Assembly: GCA_031213475.1 (NCBI GenBank)
Contig: JARUPZ010000034.1
Coordinates: 2,686,501 to 2,750,500, forward strand
Source: Nereocystis luetkeana
Taxonomy: Eukaryota > Sar > Phaeophyceae > Laminariales > Laminariaceae
Length of the DNA: 64,000 nucleotides
Reading direction: 5' to 3'
Of this stretch, positions 25,101 through 37,200 are shown piece by piece. A program made the translations under genes and the position numbers. The notes under the pieces were generated by a model that worked only from the letters and a program-made list of their open reading frames with translations, searched no databases and was not told the DNA's origin. The stretch's first letter is position 1, and each line of letters opens with the position of its first letter.

Positions 25101-27826
25101 CCATGGCTACGTCACCGAGGAATTAACGGGTTTCACCAAAACATTGCTGGTTTCTTCGCGGATCATTGTAAATATGAAGGTGACGTATTCGAAAGATCTA
25201 CTTACCAGGGTGTGCGATCCCGCGAGAGGTACAGCAGTAGTACGTTTTTGGGCTCAAAAAAGGGCAAAAGGGCTAAAAAGCCCTTGATTCTCGTTTATTG
25301 GGGGCACTGTTTCTGAAATTTGGGAGCACTTATCGTGTTTGCAAATCCGTTCTTCTATTTCCAAGTCGTTTCTATAATCTAGGCAAATGCCTACCTGCGC
25401 ATGCTCGATAACGATGTACCTGAGAGTTCCACCGCGGCCTTAATGAGGCAAGATGTGTATACGGAGCCATGCTTAGTAATATGGGGCTGGCGTTCTCTGA
25501 TGTACGTGGTTTCATCTATTGGTACTGGTACTGCGAGGTACTGGGTATACTGGCTGTATGCTATTAATAATTAGCGTGGCGGCAATTGCAGTATACCATA
25601 CGTGTCATGCGTGGGGCGCAAGGCATTGATGCAAAATAGAAAGGTCAGTGTAATCCTTTGTTGTCGCGAGTCCGAAGCCTTGTCCCCCAACGCGACCTCC
25701 TTTTTTTTCACGCGAAAGTGCGCTGTACCAAATGCGAACATGTGAACAGGTGAACGACGAGATATCTCGCCAAATTTACGACGAGTTGGACAAACAACTG
25801 GATGCCCAGATGATGTCGGAGTTGGAAAAATGTCAGGACGAACAAAGCCGACAAATGGACGAGGAACTTGATCGGCAGGTGAGAGCTATTACATACTATC
25901 TGTTATGTGGATAGAACTCCTCACGAAAACCCCCACGCAGGTCGTATTTTTTCATTGCTGCACCACAAGAGTACCAGAGCCTGGTGTCAAACAATGGCAC
26001 TCGCTGGGCGGAACGACGTGCGCCGTGTTTGTTATTGGTCCAAAGGGGCATTGCGAGTTCGCGGGGGTCGATCGGTTGGGGATTCGATTTACTCTGGTGA
26101 GTCACGCATATCGTTCCTCCCCGCGAGAGCCGGACACCACCATCGTTGTCACCCGATGCTCGCCGTCACGAAGCCACTGGGCTGTTAGAGGGTGGTGATG
26201 TCAGTGCTCTGTCCCAACAGGTACCCCACCGTTCGCTCGATCACCTTGCGTCCCACCCACAGGCAGTTGTAGTCTGACCGGTGTACTATTAATATTTTAT
26301 TGGCTGTCTTCACGTTTAGAACTGTAGATCAGCGACAACCGCCTCACACACCCACGGCTAAAAGCATACCTGGTACTGATTGTTGTTGTAACAGCGGAAT
26401 GACAAATTATTAGCACCTGGCACTTTCAACATGCGGGGGTTCACAGGGTGAATAAGACAGCCTCCTTGTCCGTTCCCTCCCCCTCGATTTTCTCACGCCC
26501 CGGGTGCAGCACTCCCCACGTACGAGTACGCTTATGGATGTTCGGCGAATGATGCTTAACTCACTCCACACTAAGCACTCTCCGCGCGGTGTTATTATCG
26601 ACGCTGTTGTTAGCCGCAGCCTGCGAGGGACGCGTCGGCACCGATATTCTAATCCATGATACAGAGTCTTTCCACGAGGGTACAACGTCATTGAGCCGCC
26701 TGGGCGATCGGTTTGTTGTGCACGCTATTTCTGTCCCCCTGATACCTGTGGACCGCGATGACATTTTGATTCTACCTTCTCGATTCAACAGCTCCAGGAA
26801 CAATTGGACGCCATGCTGGAGGCCAGCCTGGGAAACGAGCTTCGAGGCGACGAGCAGGGTACGTGTATAAAGGCTTCGTTGTTGCTAACATGCCCCAGTT
26901 TGCGCTTGGGTTTGTTTTTCTGGGGGACACGTGTCAACCAACTGATTACGGTAAACAAAAATCAGCTGAGAGTGTGGTATATAACGTCGGTCGAACTGCT
27001 ATATATACGCGTTTCTCCATCGATTTGCTCTGCCACACAGTATTGATAGTATTAATATTGATATGACAGTATCAGGTACAACCGAAGGGAACGCACCAGG
27101 TATATCATAGTGTAATGAGCTCAAGTTGGGGTTTCTACCCGCCCGCCGGTCTGAGTTAGGTGCGCACGAGCAACACGTTTATTGTGTTAATGCTAACGTC
27201 GAAGCCCATCGTATTGCAAGAGAACAAAGCGCAGTTCATCGAAATGTTATTATGCCACACAGTAGATAAGTGATACAACCGAAAGAAACGTAGTATGGTG
27301 AGCTTAACCTTTCATTTGATCGGCCCGCCGGAGGATACATGTACCACTCTCTCCCAAAATACAAGTAACGGTTACACTACCTGGTGGCATTTCATCCAAA
27401 CGCTCCTTATATTTCGGGAATAGAGAGGTACCTGGAAAAATACAATGCACGAATAATCAAATTGCCTAGCCCCAGGACATTGACCGTGCTCCTGCCCCCC
27501 CCTCCATTCCAGACGAGTACGAATACTACTCCGAGGACGACGAAACGTATTCCTCGGGCGAGGAGGACGAGTTCGAAAAATTACCGTGGTCAGAGGGGGG
27601 GGAAGGGGGCATTGGATCGCTTGGGCTTGGAGAGCATCTGCACGAAGACGGCGATGCGAGAAGCAAACCTAGCGCCCTGTTTGGAACACCGCGATACAGC
27701 GAAGAAGAATTGCAAACAATGCTGGACACCTTGTACGGAGAGGGAGGAGGGGGGAAATTGGTGGGACCAGGGGCTTGGGGGAAAGGGAGGTGGCGACCAG
27801 ACGGAGACGCGAGTGACTCCACCTAG
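22131..27826 (+). CDS. Acidic coiled-coil protein of unknown function
   Basis: Four exons: 22,131-22,334; 25,750-25,878; 26,792-26,858; 27,513-27,826, all GT-AG and in phase, giving 237 residues. Residues 1-68 begin MASSPTINDLATKDPLDALL and are mixed-charge. Residues ~69-133 are a helical, Gln/Glu/Asp-rich segment with heptad-like spacing (DELDKQLDAQ, DEELDRQLQEQLDAMLE), probably a coiled coil. Residues ~134-165 are strongly acidic (DEYEYYSEDDET, SGEEDEFEKL). The C-terminal part is Gly-rich with an SEEELQTMLDTLYGE helix and ends DGDASDST. No signal peptide, membrane segment or catalytic motif is visible. The first intron is 3.4 kb, so a small exon could be missing, although the phases already match. 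I do not recognise the family; acidic coiled-coil proteins are often chaperone- or chromatin-associated, but that is a guess. Confidence 0.75.
22335..25749 (+). other. 3.4 kb first intron of the coiled-coil gene, with a dense motif cluster
   Basis: At 22,545-22,775 the words TACCAGGTAC and TACCTGGTAC are packed so closely that they overlap into alternating palindromes (22,619-22,640; 22,653-22,692; 22,738-22,772). A 48-bp tandem duplication lies at 23,123-23,218. Open frames in 23,790-24,890 overlap on both strands and have no recognisable domain. Confidence 0.6.
23123..23218. repeat. 48-bp tandem duplication
   Basis: Two units of 48 bases (23,123-23,170 and 23,171-23,218) share GCTCTGTCTTTTACCTGGGT and differ at only a couple of positions. 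Confidence 0.85.
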
Positions 27827-28218
27827 TTGTTTTGTCGTGGCGCAAACGCACCACCAGTTCAGTCGATATCAGGTTCAGCTTTACAGATATTACAATATCA
27901 AGGGGTGTTTGGGGAGTGGTCGAGGTAGTCTGTCTGCTTCTCTGGAGGTAAACCGTAAATTTTAGCGTTTCGCGCTCGACTTTTACGTACAAGCATGTAA
28001 ATCTTGTAATATCAACAGGCGATATATACCACGTGGTGGTCGGCCTTCGAAAAAAATGTTGGACATCGTTGATCGTACCCCAGTTTAAAATCGTCAACAG
28101 CCCCCCTTGTACATCATTGTCAGAGGGTTGATTGCCGTGCCCGCCACACTACTATCTATATTCGCATTCACAATCGGCCTGAAAAAAAGCACGCTCCGTT
28201 CAAATGCGCTTGGTCTTA
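27827..28218. other. Convergent 3' flank between coiled-coil and P-loop genes
   Basis: The plus-strand coiled-coil gene stops at 27,826 and the minus-strand P-loop gene stops at 28,219, so the 392 bases between must hold both 3' UTRs. I see no other feature. Confidence 0.6.
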
Positions 28219-31200
28219 TCATGGTTGTCGTGGCGGAACGCTTGCGCAGGCAAGCAGCGCGTCGAAATCGATGAACGGCTCGTAGTGGTCAATTACGTTC
28301 AGCGTCCTCACGCGGTCCTTGACGTTCATCTTGCTCGTGAACCCCTCAAGCTTGTGCATTGTCTTCGACGTGGACAAGCCCACGCTCAAGACCGGTATCG
28401 CGGCGCGGCTGATGTAATCGCTCACGAAGGAATGCGGGATGTGCCCTGGAGGTGTCCCTGTGTGGATTCAACGGACCCAGCATACAAAAATCCGTTCATG
28501 TTAGGGCGACTGCGACAGGCACTGGTTGCAAATATTTAGTTTCTCATGCATGGATGCTCTTCGTCCACATACATGCTATCATACCGGTATATCGTACCAG
28601 GTAAACGAAATTATCGATTAGGCGGCTGCGACTACTATTCATACTATTATAGGTCATTTTTTGGCTTCATTGAGCTACATTTTTCCATGCCTGGCGACAT
28701 GTCCCTGTGCGATTGTAGTCTCTCATACCTGGTACGAAGTATATTTCGAATCTTTCGTGGCTGCTGGGACTGACGAATAACCCGGATGGCATGGGGCATC
28801 AACTCGCTACGTACGGTGGGCCAGAGTCTCGTGGACGACGCGTACGGCAGACAGTACACCAGTCACAACTGATTTATGATTTCCGACTTGGAAAACGCAC
28901 CCATATTTCCTACCTGCCTGATAAACAGCCGCCATTCGCAGGGGACAGAACCTGTCGCAAACTCTATATTTCATAAGAGGGGCTAAGCCCGCAAAATGTG
29001 TCTACCAGGCAAATACTAAAATGCCACCATCCCCCTCATAATCGGTTCTCAAAAATGCATTAGGCCGAAATTGCGGTCATGGGACACACAATAATGCACG
29101 CAACGCGTGGCGATCATGTGACGACCTTTTTCTCTCCTACGAAGCTCATTCTGTGGCTTCCGTGCTACTTTAATTAAGTACAAGGCGCTTCGCTCCGCGG
29201 GCGGCCTACGCCGCCCGCTACGCTCGCTCCGGAAGAAAAAGTACATCGGATTACGCGAAGCGGACAGAAGGTCGATAATTGAACATATTTTTTTATGATT
29301 GTTGTATTAATAGTTGCAAATTGGCGACTTGATAATGCCAAGAGTCACATGCCGTACGTATGTACGTACATACCCCAGGTAGGGTACTGATTTTTCTTCC
29401 TTCGATATGCTCTATGATCTGTACCTGGTGTGTACGCACGTGCGAGAAAGCACAGCATGGAACAGCAGCAGCACCGCAAAAACAATGAAAACGAAACCGA
29501 AAAATTCGGAAAGAGAAAAATCCCCGTCCCCTCTCCTGTAATAATTGTCTGCCCCTTGAACACCTTGCACCGAAGAAGAAAAAATAAATAAATGATTAGC
29601 AGAGCTTCTCTCTCGGCCTCGTACGCCGCCCGCCCCTCTCTCGACCACCTCGCCACCGATTCGGTCCGGGTAAAGCTTTCCTCCCTATCTGTCACAGTGA
29701 TCCCCGTTGCCCGCCCCGCGTGAAGCCCGGTGCTCACTGTGACCCTCGTTCGCCAGCTCGACGATGTCGATGGTCAGACGGGCGTTCGTCTCTGTGTATA
29801 ATTCAGCGTGGTCGCCAAAATAAGCACCGCTTGAACGCTAGCTTGCAATCCCGAACGATCCTTATGGACTCGTACATACTCAGTCTAATTTTTCAGATGG
29901 AGGCAAGACAGAACCCATTCATGCTTCCCTTGTGCCTCGAGGCACACACGACACCTAGCCACGAAAACCGCGACCGCACTCCCTCTACCCGCCAGCATCC
30001 GCCGGCACCCGCGACGGTGCCGGGCTCGCCCGCGTCGCCGTGCTCCGACTACACACACGCACACTAAACGGAAGAAAAAAGGAAAAAAGAACTGAAAGTG
30101 CAAAAGAAATTTCAATCAGCCGGTGAAAAAAAGCGAAAGAGAGCCTCCCAAACCGCTGAAAAAACAAAATCGACTTCTTCTTTTTCCGAGATTTTTTTTC
30201 TATTGTTCCGGGAAAAAAAGTGTGGCACGAGAAGCAAGCACGCAAAGAAAGCAAAGAACGCGAAGAAAGCAAAGATCGTAGAAGCGACAAAAAATCGCGG
30301 AAGACTCGCTGAGCGTGAGGCAGGTGCTTATGATCAAGTGATTTTAGGAAAAGGATAAACGTAATTATGTTTATGTTGTACAATGCGCTTCGCTCAGGAA
30401 GGAAAAATACACCAAATTACTGTTGTGCAAAGCGGACAGAGGTCCATGATTAAATATAGTTTTTTCATGATTGATCGTAGTTGCAAACTGGCGACTTGAT
30501 AATGCCAAGAGTGCCGCCGCCATCCTTCAGGAGAAAACAGTTCGGACGCCATATACGCTTCGCGTCGCGGGCGGTTGCCGGACGTACGTGGCCCTCTGCG
30601 CTCGTTCACATGCCGTACGTACGTACCTACCCGAGGTAGGGTAATCCTTTTGGCATGCTTGCTGTATGTACTCCTGTACGAAACACAGCATTTTCCTCTA
30701 TTGACATGGAAAGAGAAAGCACAGCACGGCACAGCAGCATCGCAAAAACAATGAAAATGAAACCGAAAAAATTGGAAAGAAAAAAAATCCCCGTCCTCTC
30801 ATGAAATAATTTTCCGTCTGATTGGAACACCTTGCACCGGTCAAAAAAAAACAAAAACGTACAGCAGAGCTTCTCTCTCAGCCTCGTACGCCGCCCGCCC
30901 CTCTCGCGACCACCTCGCCACCGATTCGGTCCGGGTAAAGTTTTCTTTACTCTCTGCCACAGTGAGCCCCGTCGCCCGCCTCGAGTTAAGCCCGGTGCTC
31001 ACTGTGGCCGTCGCTCGCCAGCTCGACAATGTTGTTATTCAGACTGGGTTCCTCCCTCTGTGATTTTCAGTCCGATCGCAAAACTAAGCACCGCTTGAAT
31101 TTTATCTTGCAATCTCAAACGACCCTTATATCTCGTACATAGTCTATCCAAAATCACAAATGGAGGCCAGACAGAGCCCGTTCATGCATCCCTCGTGTCT

Positions 31201-34200
31201 CGAGGCACACGCGACGCCTAGGCACGAAAGTGGCGACCGCGCTCCTTGCAACCCCCCCTCTACCCGCCAGCACCCGCAGACACCCGCTACGGCGCCGGGC
31301 TCTCCCGCGGTGCCGTGCTCGGAGTACACTCACGCACACGAAACGAAAGAAGAAAAAAGCAAAATAGGACCGAGAGTGCCAAGAGAAATGGAGAAAACAA
31401 AGAACCGCTGGAAAGGTCTATCTCGTACATACTCTATAAAAAATCACAAATGGAGGCCAGGCAGAGCCCGTTCCTGCATCCCTCGTGTCTCGAGGCACAC
31501 GCGACGCCTAGGCACGAAAGCGGCGACTGCGCTCCTTGCAACTCCCCCTCTACCCGCCAGCACCCGTTGACACCCCGACGGCGCCGGGCTCTCCCGCGGT
31601 GCCGTGCTCGAAGTACACGCACGCACACGAAACGAAAGAAGAAAAAAAGAAGAAAGGACCGAGAAAACAAAGAACCGCTGGAAAGGTCCGGCAAGTAATA
31701 AAAGGAGGCGGTTTCGAAATGGGAGCTCTGAGAGGCCAGGGATGTACCAACTGAGCACGCTCAGGGATTGAGACCGAAGTAAGTGGTTCTATTTCTTGGA
31801 CGTCCCTAAGATAAAACTACTGGCGAATATACTGGCCGGATCAATCAGTAAATTGCTACTGCCACATGCTGTGCCAGTGCCCAGTCCTCAGTTTGTAGAA
31901 CTGAGTCTCTGTTTTGGTAAAGGCAAACTTGTCTGTCTGTCTGTCCGCATGGCTTATATTTTCGAACACTTTCCAGTGGTCGATGTATAAGGTCGTCACA
32001 GATGATATTCGTACGACGTAGTCGACCCTTACGGACCTTCTATACTGAAACATACTATACCACCAGGCAAAATTAGCCATGTAATACATCCACGACATCG
32101 TACCATGGTACCATACCGCAAACGTACCATACCATATACTGTGTTTTTCCCGTACCATACCGTCAACACCTACCATATCACATGCGGTGTTTTTCCCATA
32201 TACCATACCACCAACAACATATCCCATATCCCATACTACCGTGTTTGTTCCATATAATATTTCGAGCCGCATAGTACCATCATACCTGTACCAACATATG
32301 ATATCACACCAAGTACACAAGAAGAGCAAGATCTATGAATTCAAGATGTCTACAACAAAACAGCAGCAGAACGATCGATGAGTTGGATGGTGACACGACT
32401 GCTGTATAGCATCGTTGCTTCGCGCCCGACGCGCGGTCAACGGGCGGCGCATCTCTCCGTGGCCAGACTGCAACAGCTGGCGCGAGTTTGGGCCTAGGGA
32501 CCAAGAGAAGCGCACTCCGCGCGCACCTCTCGGTGGATACGTACTCGTAAGACTACAGCAGCAGCGACACAGCAGCAACACCAGCAGCAGCAGCAGTCAG
32601 TCACACTGTGAAGTACAAAATACCCAGACGAGTTGACTCGGCACGTCTCTCCGCCGCCAGACAAAAGAAAGGCAGTCAAAGTTGGCTCGGACGCCTGGTT
32701 CCTACGCGCAGTGCAGCGCACCCAGCGCGTCTCTTGGCGGCACCAGACCACAACAACAGCAGTTGGTCTCGGCATTTGCTCGCGTCTGTGCGCGCACAGT
32801 AAATCCGAGCAACAACAACACACAATGGCCGGTGACGTGTGGCGGGCGCTGGCCAGGCGTCTGACGAAACACACTTGGCTGCTGGTGTGAAACAAATTTG
32901 ATGAAAAAAAATCTCTAGCCGTCTCGAATGGTAAAAATCCTTTTTTTTTCGGGTTTGGGAGGATACCGTAGGAGGCCGCCGGCAAGCTCTTGCCCCCTAG
33001 AACATGGATCCACCTGATTTCTTCGAGCCCGCCTTCTATACTAGTTGACCTTGCCCGCCACCAAGCGGGTTGGCCGTGGGCTGCATCTATCGCATGAGCT
33101 GAAAGATAACTTTCGTACTTCGCGTTTCCCTTTGCATGCTAACTATAGCAGGTTTTCACAACAGCTATGGGTTACTTTTTACCTCGCCTTTAATATTTTG
33201 CGATTCTCGTCGTATGTTTCGGTACTTGCAAATAATAACCCGGCAGTTGAAAATACATGTCAATCTGTCGAATGTGTAAACAGCCCACATGTTTTTCATT
33301 GGCCAACAAGGCGTCGTCAGCTCTCGGACCGTTTGTTGGGGATTATTCTATTTCGCGGTCTGGGGCCGCAGAGTTCACCGGGCGGATCGCCATCGTGTGA
33401 GCGCTTATTATACCCGCCAGTTGTGGGACGGTAGTCTAGGTTGTCCAAGTTGTCGCGGTGCCGGTTTACGTACGACGTGACTGATTCGTTGGGGTTTTGA
33501 CGGAGGGTAGCTATCTGCTCGACGGAGCGCGCTACCGCGTCAGCGGAGAGGTATGACGTTTCGAACGCAATCTTCATCTCCGACCAGGAGGTGGGTTTTG
33601 CACTAGACTCAGCGTCGGACAACTGTTTAGTACGATCCTCGCTACGCCTCCGCGGTACCTGCCCTCTAACAAGTTGTGTGTAAAACTGGATGGCCTCATC
33701 CTTCAACACGAAGATGAAGTATGCCATCATTAAACCATCAATCATGTCTTCGACCGGGAAGTGATTTGAGAGCTGCTGTGACGAATGCCTCATACTGAGC
33801 CATAACATTCAAGATGCTTTTTTTGTCATTGTCATTGCCTGAAAAAATCGAGACAGCGCCAAAGTCAGTCATGGTCATCCTTGTGTTGACGGATGCGGAT
33901 GGCACGGACGGGACAGAGCTACCCGCACTAGGGTTACTCGATTCAGGCGGATTACTTTGGACTCTACCTGTCAAAGCCGACAACACGTCTGCTATTTTAC
34001 TAGTAAGACCGTCCTCCCTGAGTGACCTATCGAGAAGCTCATTGAGCATAACAATGTTGGTCTCACTGACCAGGGGAGTTTGGGGGGAGGTTACCTCGCC
34101 AGCTGCTCCTGTACGGACAGGAGAGAACGACCGGCAGCGATGCCCACGACGAGTACGGTGGCGACCATGACGATGCCCACGACGAGTACGATGGCGGCCA

Positions 34201-37200
34201 TGACGATGATGCCTCCGTTCGTAGTCTGAAGACGATTCCGGGGAGGACTCGCGTTCACCGGGGCTGAAGAACTCCTCTTCTTCCTCATCTTCATCAGCAG
34301 CCCGACCGGACACAGATGGGTTGCGTATTGAGTCTGTATGGTCAATAGGACCTTCGACTACTTGTCGATGGACCTCCTCACGACGTGAGGTGTGACCTCC
34401 CTCAAGACGTGAGGGGTGACCTCCCTTATGACGTGAGGTGTGGTCATGGTCCCGGCGACGGTTTCCGGGTCCAGAAGGGCTAGGGGGGCTCCTCTCGTCA
34501 GCCGTTGCAGCAGACGGAAGAAACGTGCTGGGGGCTTAAAAACCAGCCCGCTCTAAAAAACAAAAACGCTGCTCCCAAAGAGAGATTCCAAGCCGAGACG
34601 CCAAATGTGGGACGGTAGTCCCGCAGCAGGTAATTCTCTTCTCAGATTTGGGTGTGGAGACACACCGAGGTGGGGTCGTGTGGCGTTCACACACTCTCGA
34701 GGGTCAGCAACGAAAAAGTAATCTCAAGAGTGCCCCCGAGGAGCCAGGAAGACTTGGAAGGATTGTAGTGGTAACGAGGCGGTACGGCCTACGAGATGGA
34801 ACCTGGTATCCACACAGTTGATATTTATAAATAGTAGTTGGGTTGGGCCGATAGGAATCACGGCCTGTGAGCCGGGTTGTGCTGTGCAGGGTGTGGTGGT
34901 GTTTGTTGTGCTGAGTGTGCTCGATATATTCGGGGGAATATTGTGGTCAATCATTTCCAGCTACTACGAGAGGCTGTCGGTTGAGTCACGCGTGCTGGAT
35001 CGCGGTGCCCCTCCACGCTGCCGACATTGCCGCTGTTGAAGGGTGATAGCTGCGAGTTCATACTACGCCGAGAAGAGGGTTGTACTTGGGTTGGGGGTTT
35101 GGATCGTATGGCGGTGCTTTCTGTGCGTTGTTGCTGCAGAGCTGAGGCTGCTCCTGCTTGCTGCGGCAGAGCTGTGCTGTGTGCTGTATGCTGTACGATG
35201 TGTCACACAAAGAAAAGAAAATGCCCAGAAAAGTTTACTACCCTACTGCGAAGTAGAGTATTTCGAGTATACTCTACGTACTTGGTCGCAAAAGTGCCCA
35301 TGTACTTATTTTGGGGAAACCCATATTTCACGCTGGTCGTTACATATTTGGGGATCGTCCAAGATCTATGCCAATGGAAACGCGAAGTCCTACTTTTTTT
35401 TCAAACCTATTGCTTTTCGAACAGCCGAAAATTATCCTCGTACCGCCGCTGTGGGAAAAAAGAGAAAAAAAGATTGATTTTTCCTTTCTTTTTTCCCAAC
35501 GGCTGTAGGCGGCGCAATTTGTTTCTTCTGGTAGCAAATTGTCAACACGCTAATAGAAACAAGCTCGTGCGACGATCGACGCTCGATCTCAACATAGACG
35601 TAGCCCACGGCCAACCCGCTCGGTGTCCGGCAAGGCCAACCAATATAAATGACGGCCTCGAGGATATCAGGTGGATCCATGGTCTAGGGGGCGAGAGCTT
35701 GCCGGCGGCGTCCTACGGTATCCTCCCAAACCTGAAAAAAAGACTATTTTTTGCCATTCGAGACGGATGGAGAAGTTTTGTCTTTTGTTTTGTGCACACC
35801 AGCGGTCAATTGGTTTTTTATCATACACCTGGTCAGCTCCCGCCATATGACACCGGCCATGGTGTGAAGACGGTGACCCTAGGGTGGGTCGGAGCCCCTA
35901 ACGAGCGCACTCCGTTCATAATTCATGACGCAGTCGTTGGTTCGGTCGATCGATGTCTGTCAAGGACTCAGAATCTCGCCGCTTCGAACCACAGATCGGC
36001 CTGAGTTTTTCTTATGCCGATGTTGGCCCAACATCGGCCCCAGTTTTGCCTTTTTTGGGCCTTTCCAAAAGTTTGGAACTTTTTTTTCTAAATGTGCCTG
36101 GAGGGTATCTTTGAAATTCAAACTTTTTATTGATACTTCGCTGTCCCATTGGCATAGGTCCAAGCCTCGATAGATGTTTTTTTCTCTAATCATTACCCAA
36201 ATCAGTACATCTTCAATTCGTAGTCTTAAATGTGTCTATTATAGTACGGCCACGAGTATAGTGTTGATTACTTTGTAACTGTCGTGCGTACAAGCGCAAT
36301 ACATGTCAAGAAAACCCGCGGCAGACCACTGCTAGCAGCTGTGTGACACCGTAGATCTAACACATTCGGCATTCCCACTCTTCTACTGTAGTATAACATT
36401 ACGGGGTACCATAGTAAATAGGACCTACGGTACACACAAAAATATACCAGTATATATTTACCTATTTTTACTAACAATATTAGGTCCTAATTCTATGGTC
36501 CCCCGTAACAGTAGGCTGCGGAAGAGTCTGGTGCATCATCACTACTACTCACGAAAAGTCTAATTCGTATCAACTTCACGACGAAAAGTAATTCGCTTTT
36601 ACTTTCCAATCCTCTGTGTGGTACAGGCATGTATGTTCCGTCTCTAATCGTCTGTCCATCACTTTGTTACCGTCGTATGTTTCGTCTCCCCGATTTCAGA
36701 AAATAAATCCCTGCTCAATATTATTTCTCGCAAGCTGTACCTACTGATCCACCACCGCCTGGACTCTACATGACGTTATGATTGCATGCTTCGTAAAAGG
36801 AGTGTGTATTTCCGTACGTAGGGACGGGCAGGCTTCCGGCTTCCATCGTCGCTCGGAACCGGAGCCGTGAGCCGTGGGCTTTTCTTACAGGCGAGGGGAG
36901 ACATTATGCGACATAGAGATATCGGCCGACTCGCTTTGAAATTTCCCGTATAAACTACTGCCGTATGGACCAGGCAAACCAAAACCTATTGATGGCTGTT
37001 GGGGGGTGGGGCGTCCTGCTCCCGCCGTGCTATCGTACTGCAGTACTGGCATACCACTCTGTCCCGTAATATAGTAACCGTATTTCACAATGAGGCGCGC
37101 GAGCGCGATGTTCTTGGTTTTCTGAGGAAAAAAAGCAGACGTTCAGTCTGAGCCAACCCCGCCTGCTGGGGTGCCGTCTGTGCGGGTGCCGACTGGTCTC

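Noticed and set aside
28647-28870. Minus-strand frame SSTRLWPTVRSELMPH just upstream of the last P-loop exon
   Set aside because: No usable acceptor lies between an in-frame stop and the frame, and the 39,699 exon already joins the 28,445 exon in phase with a sensible family sequence.
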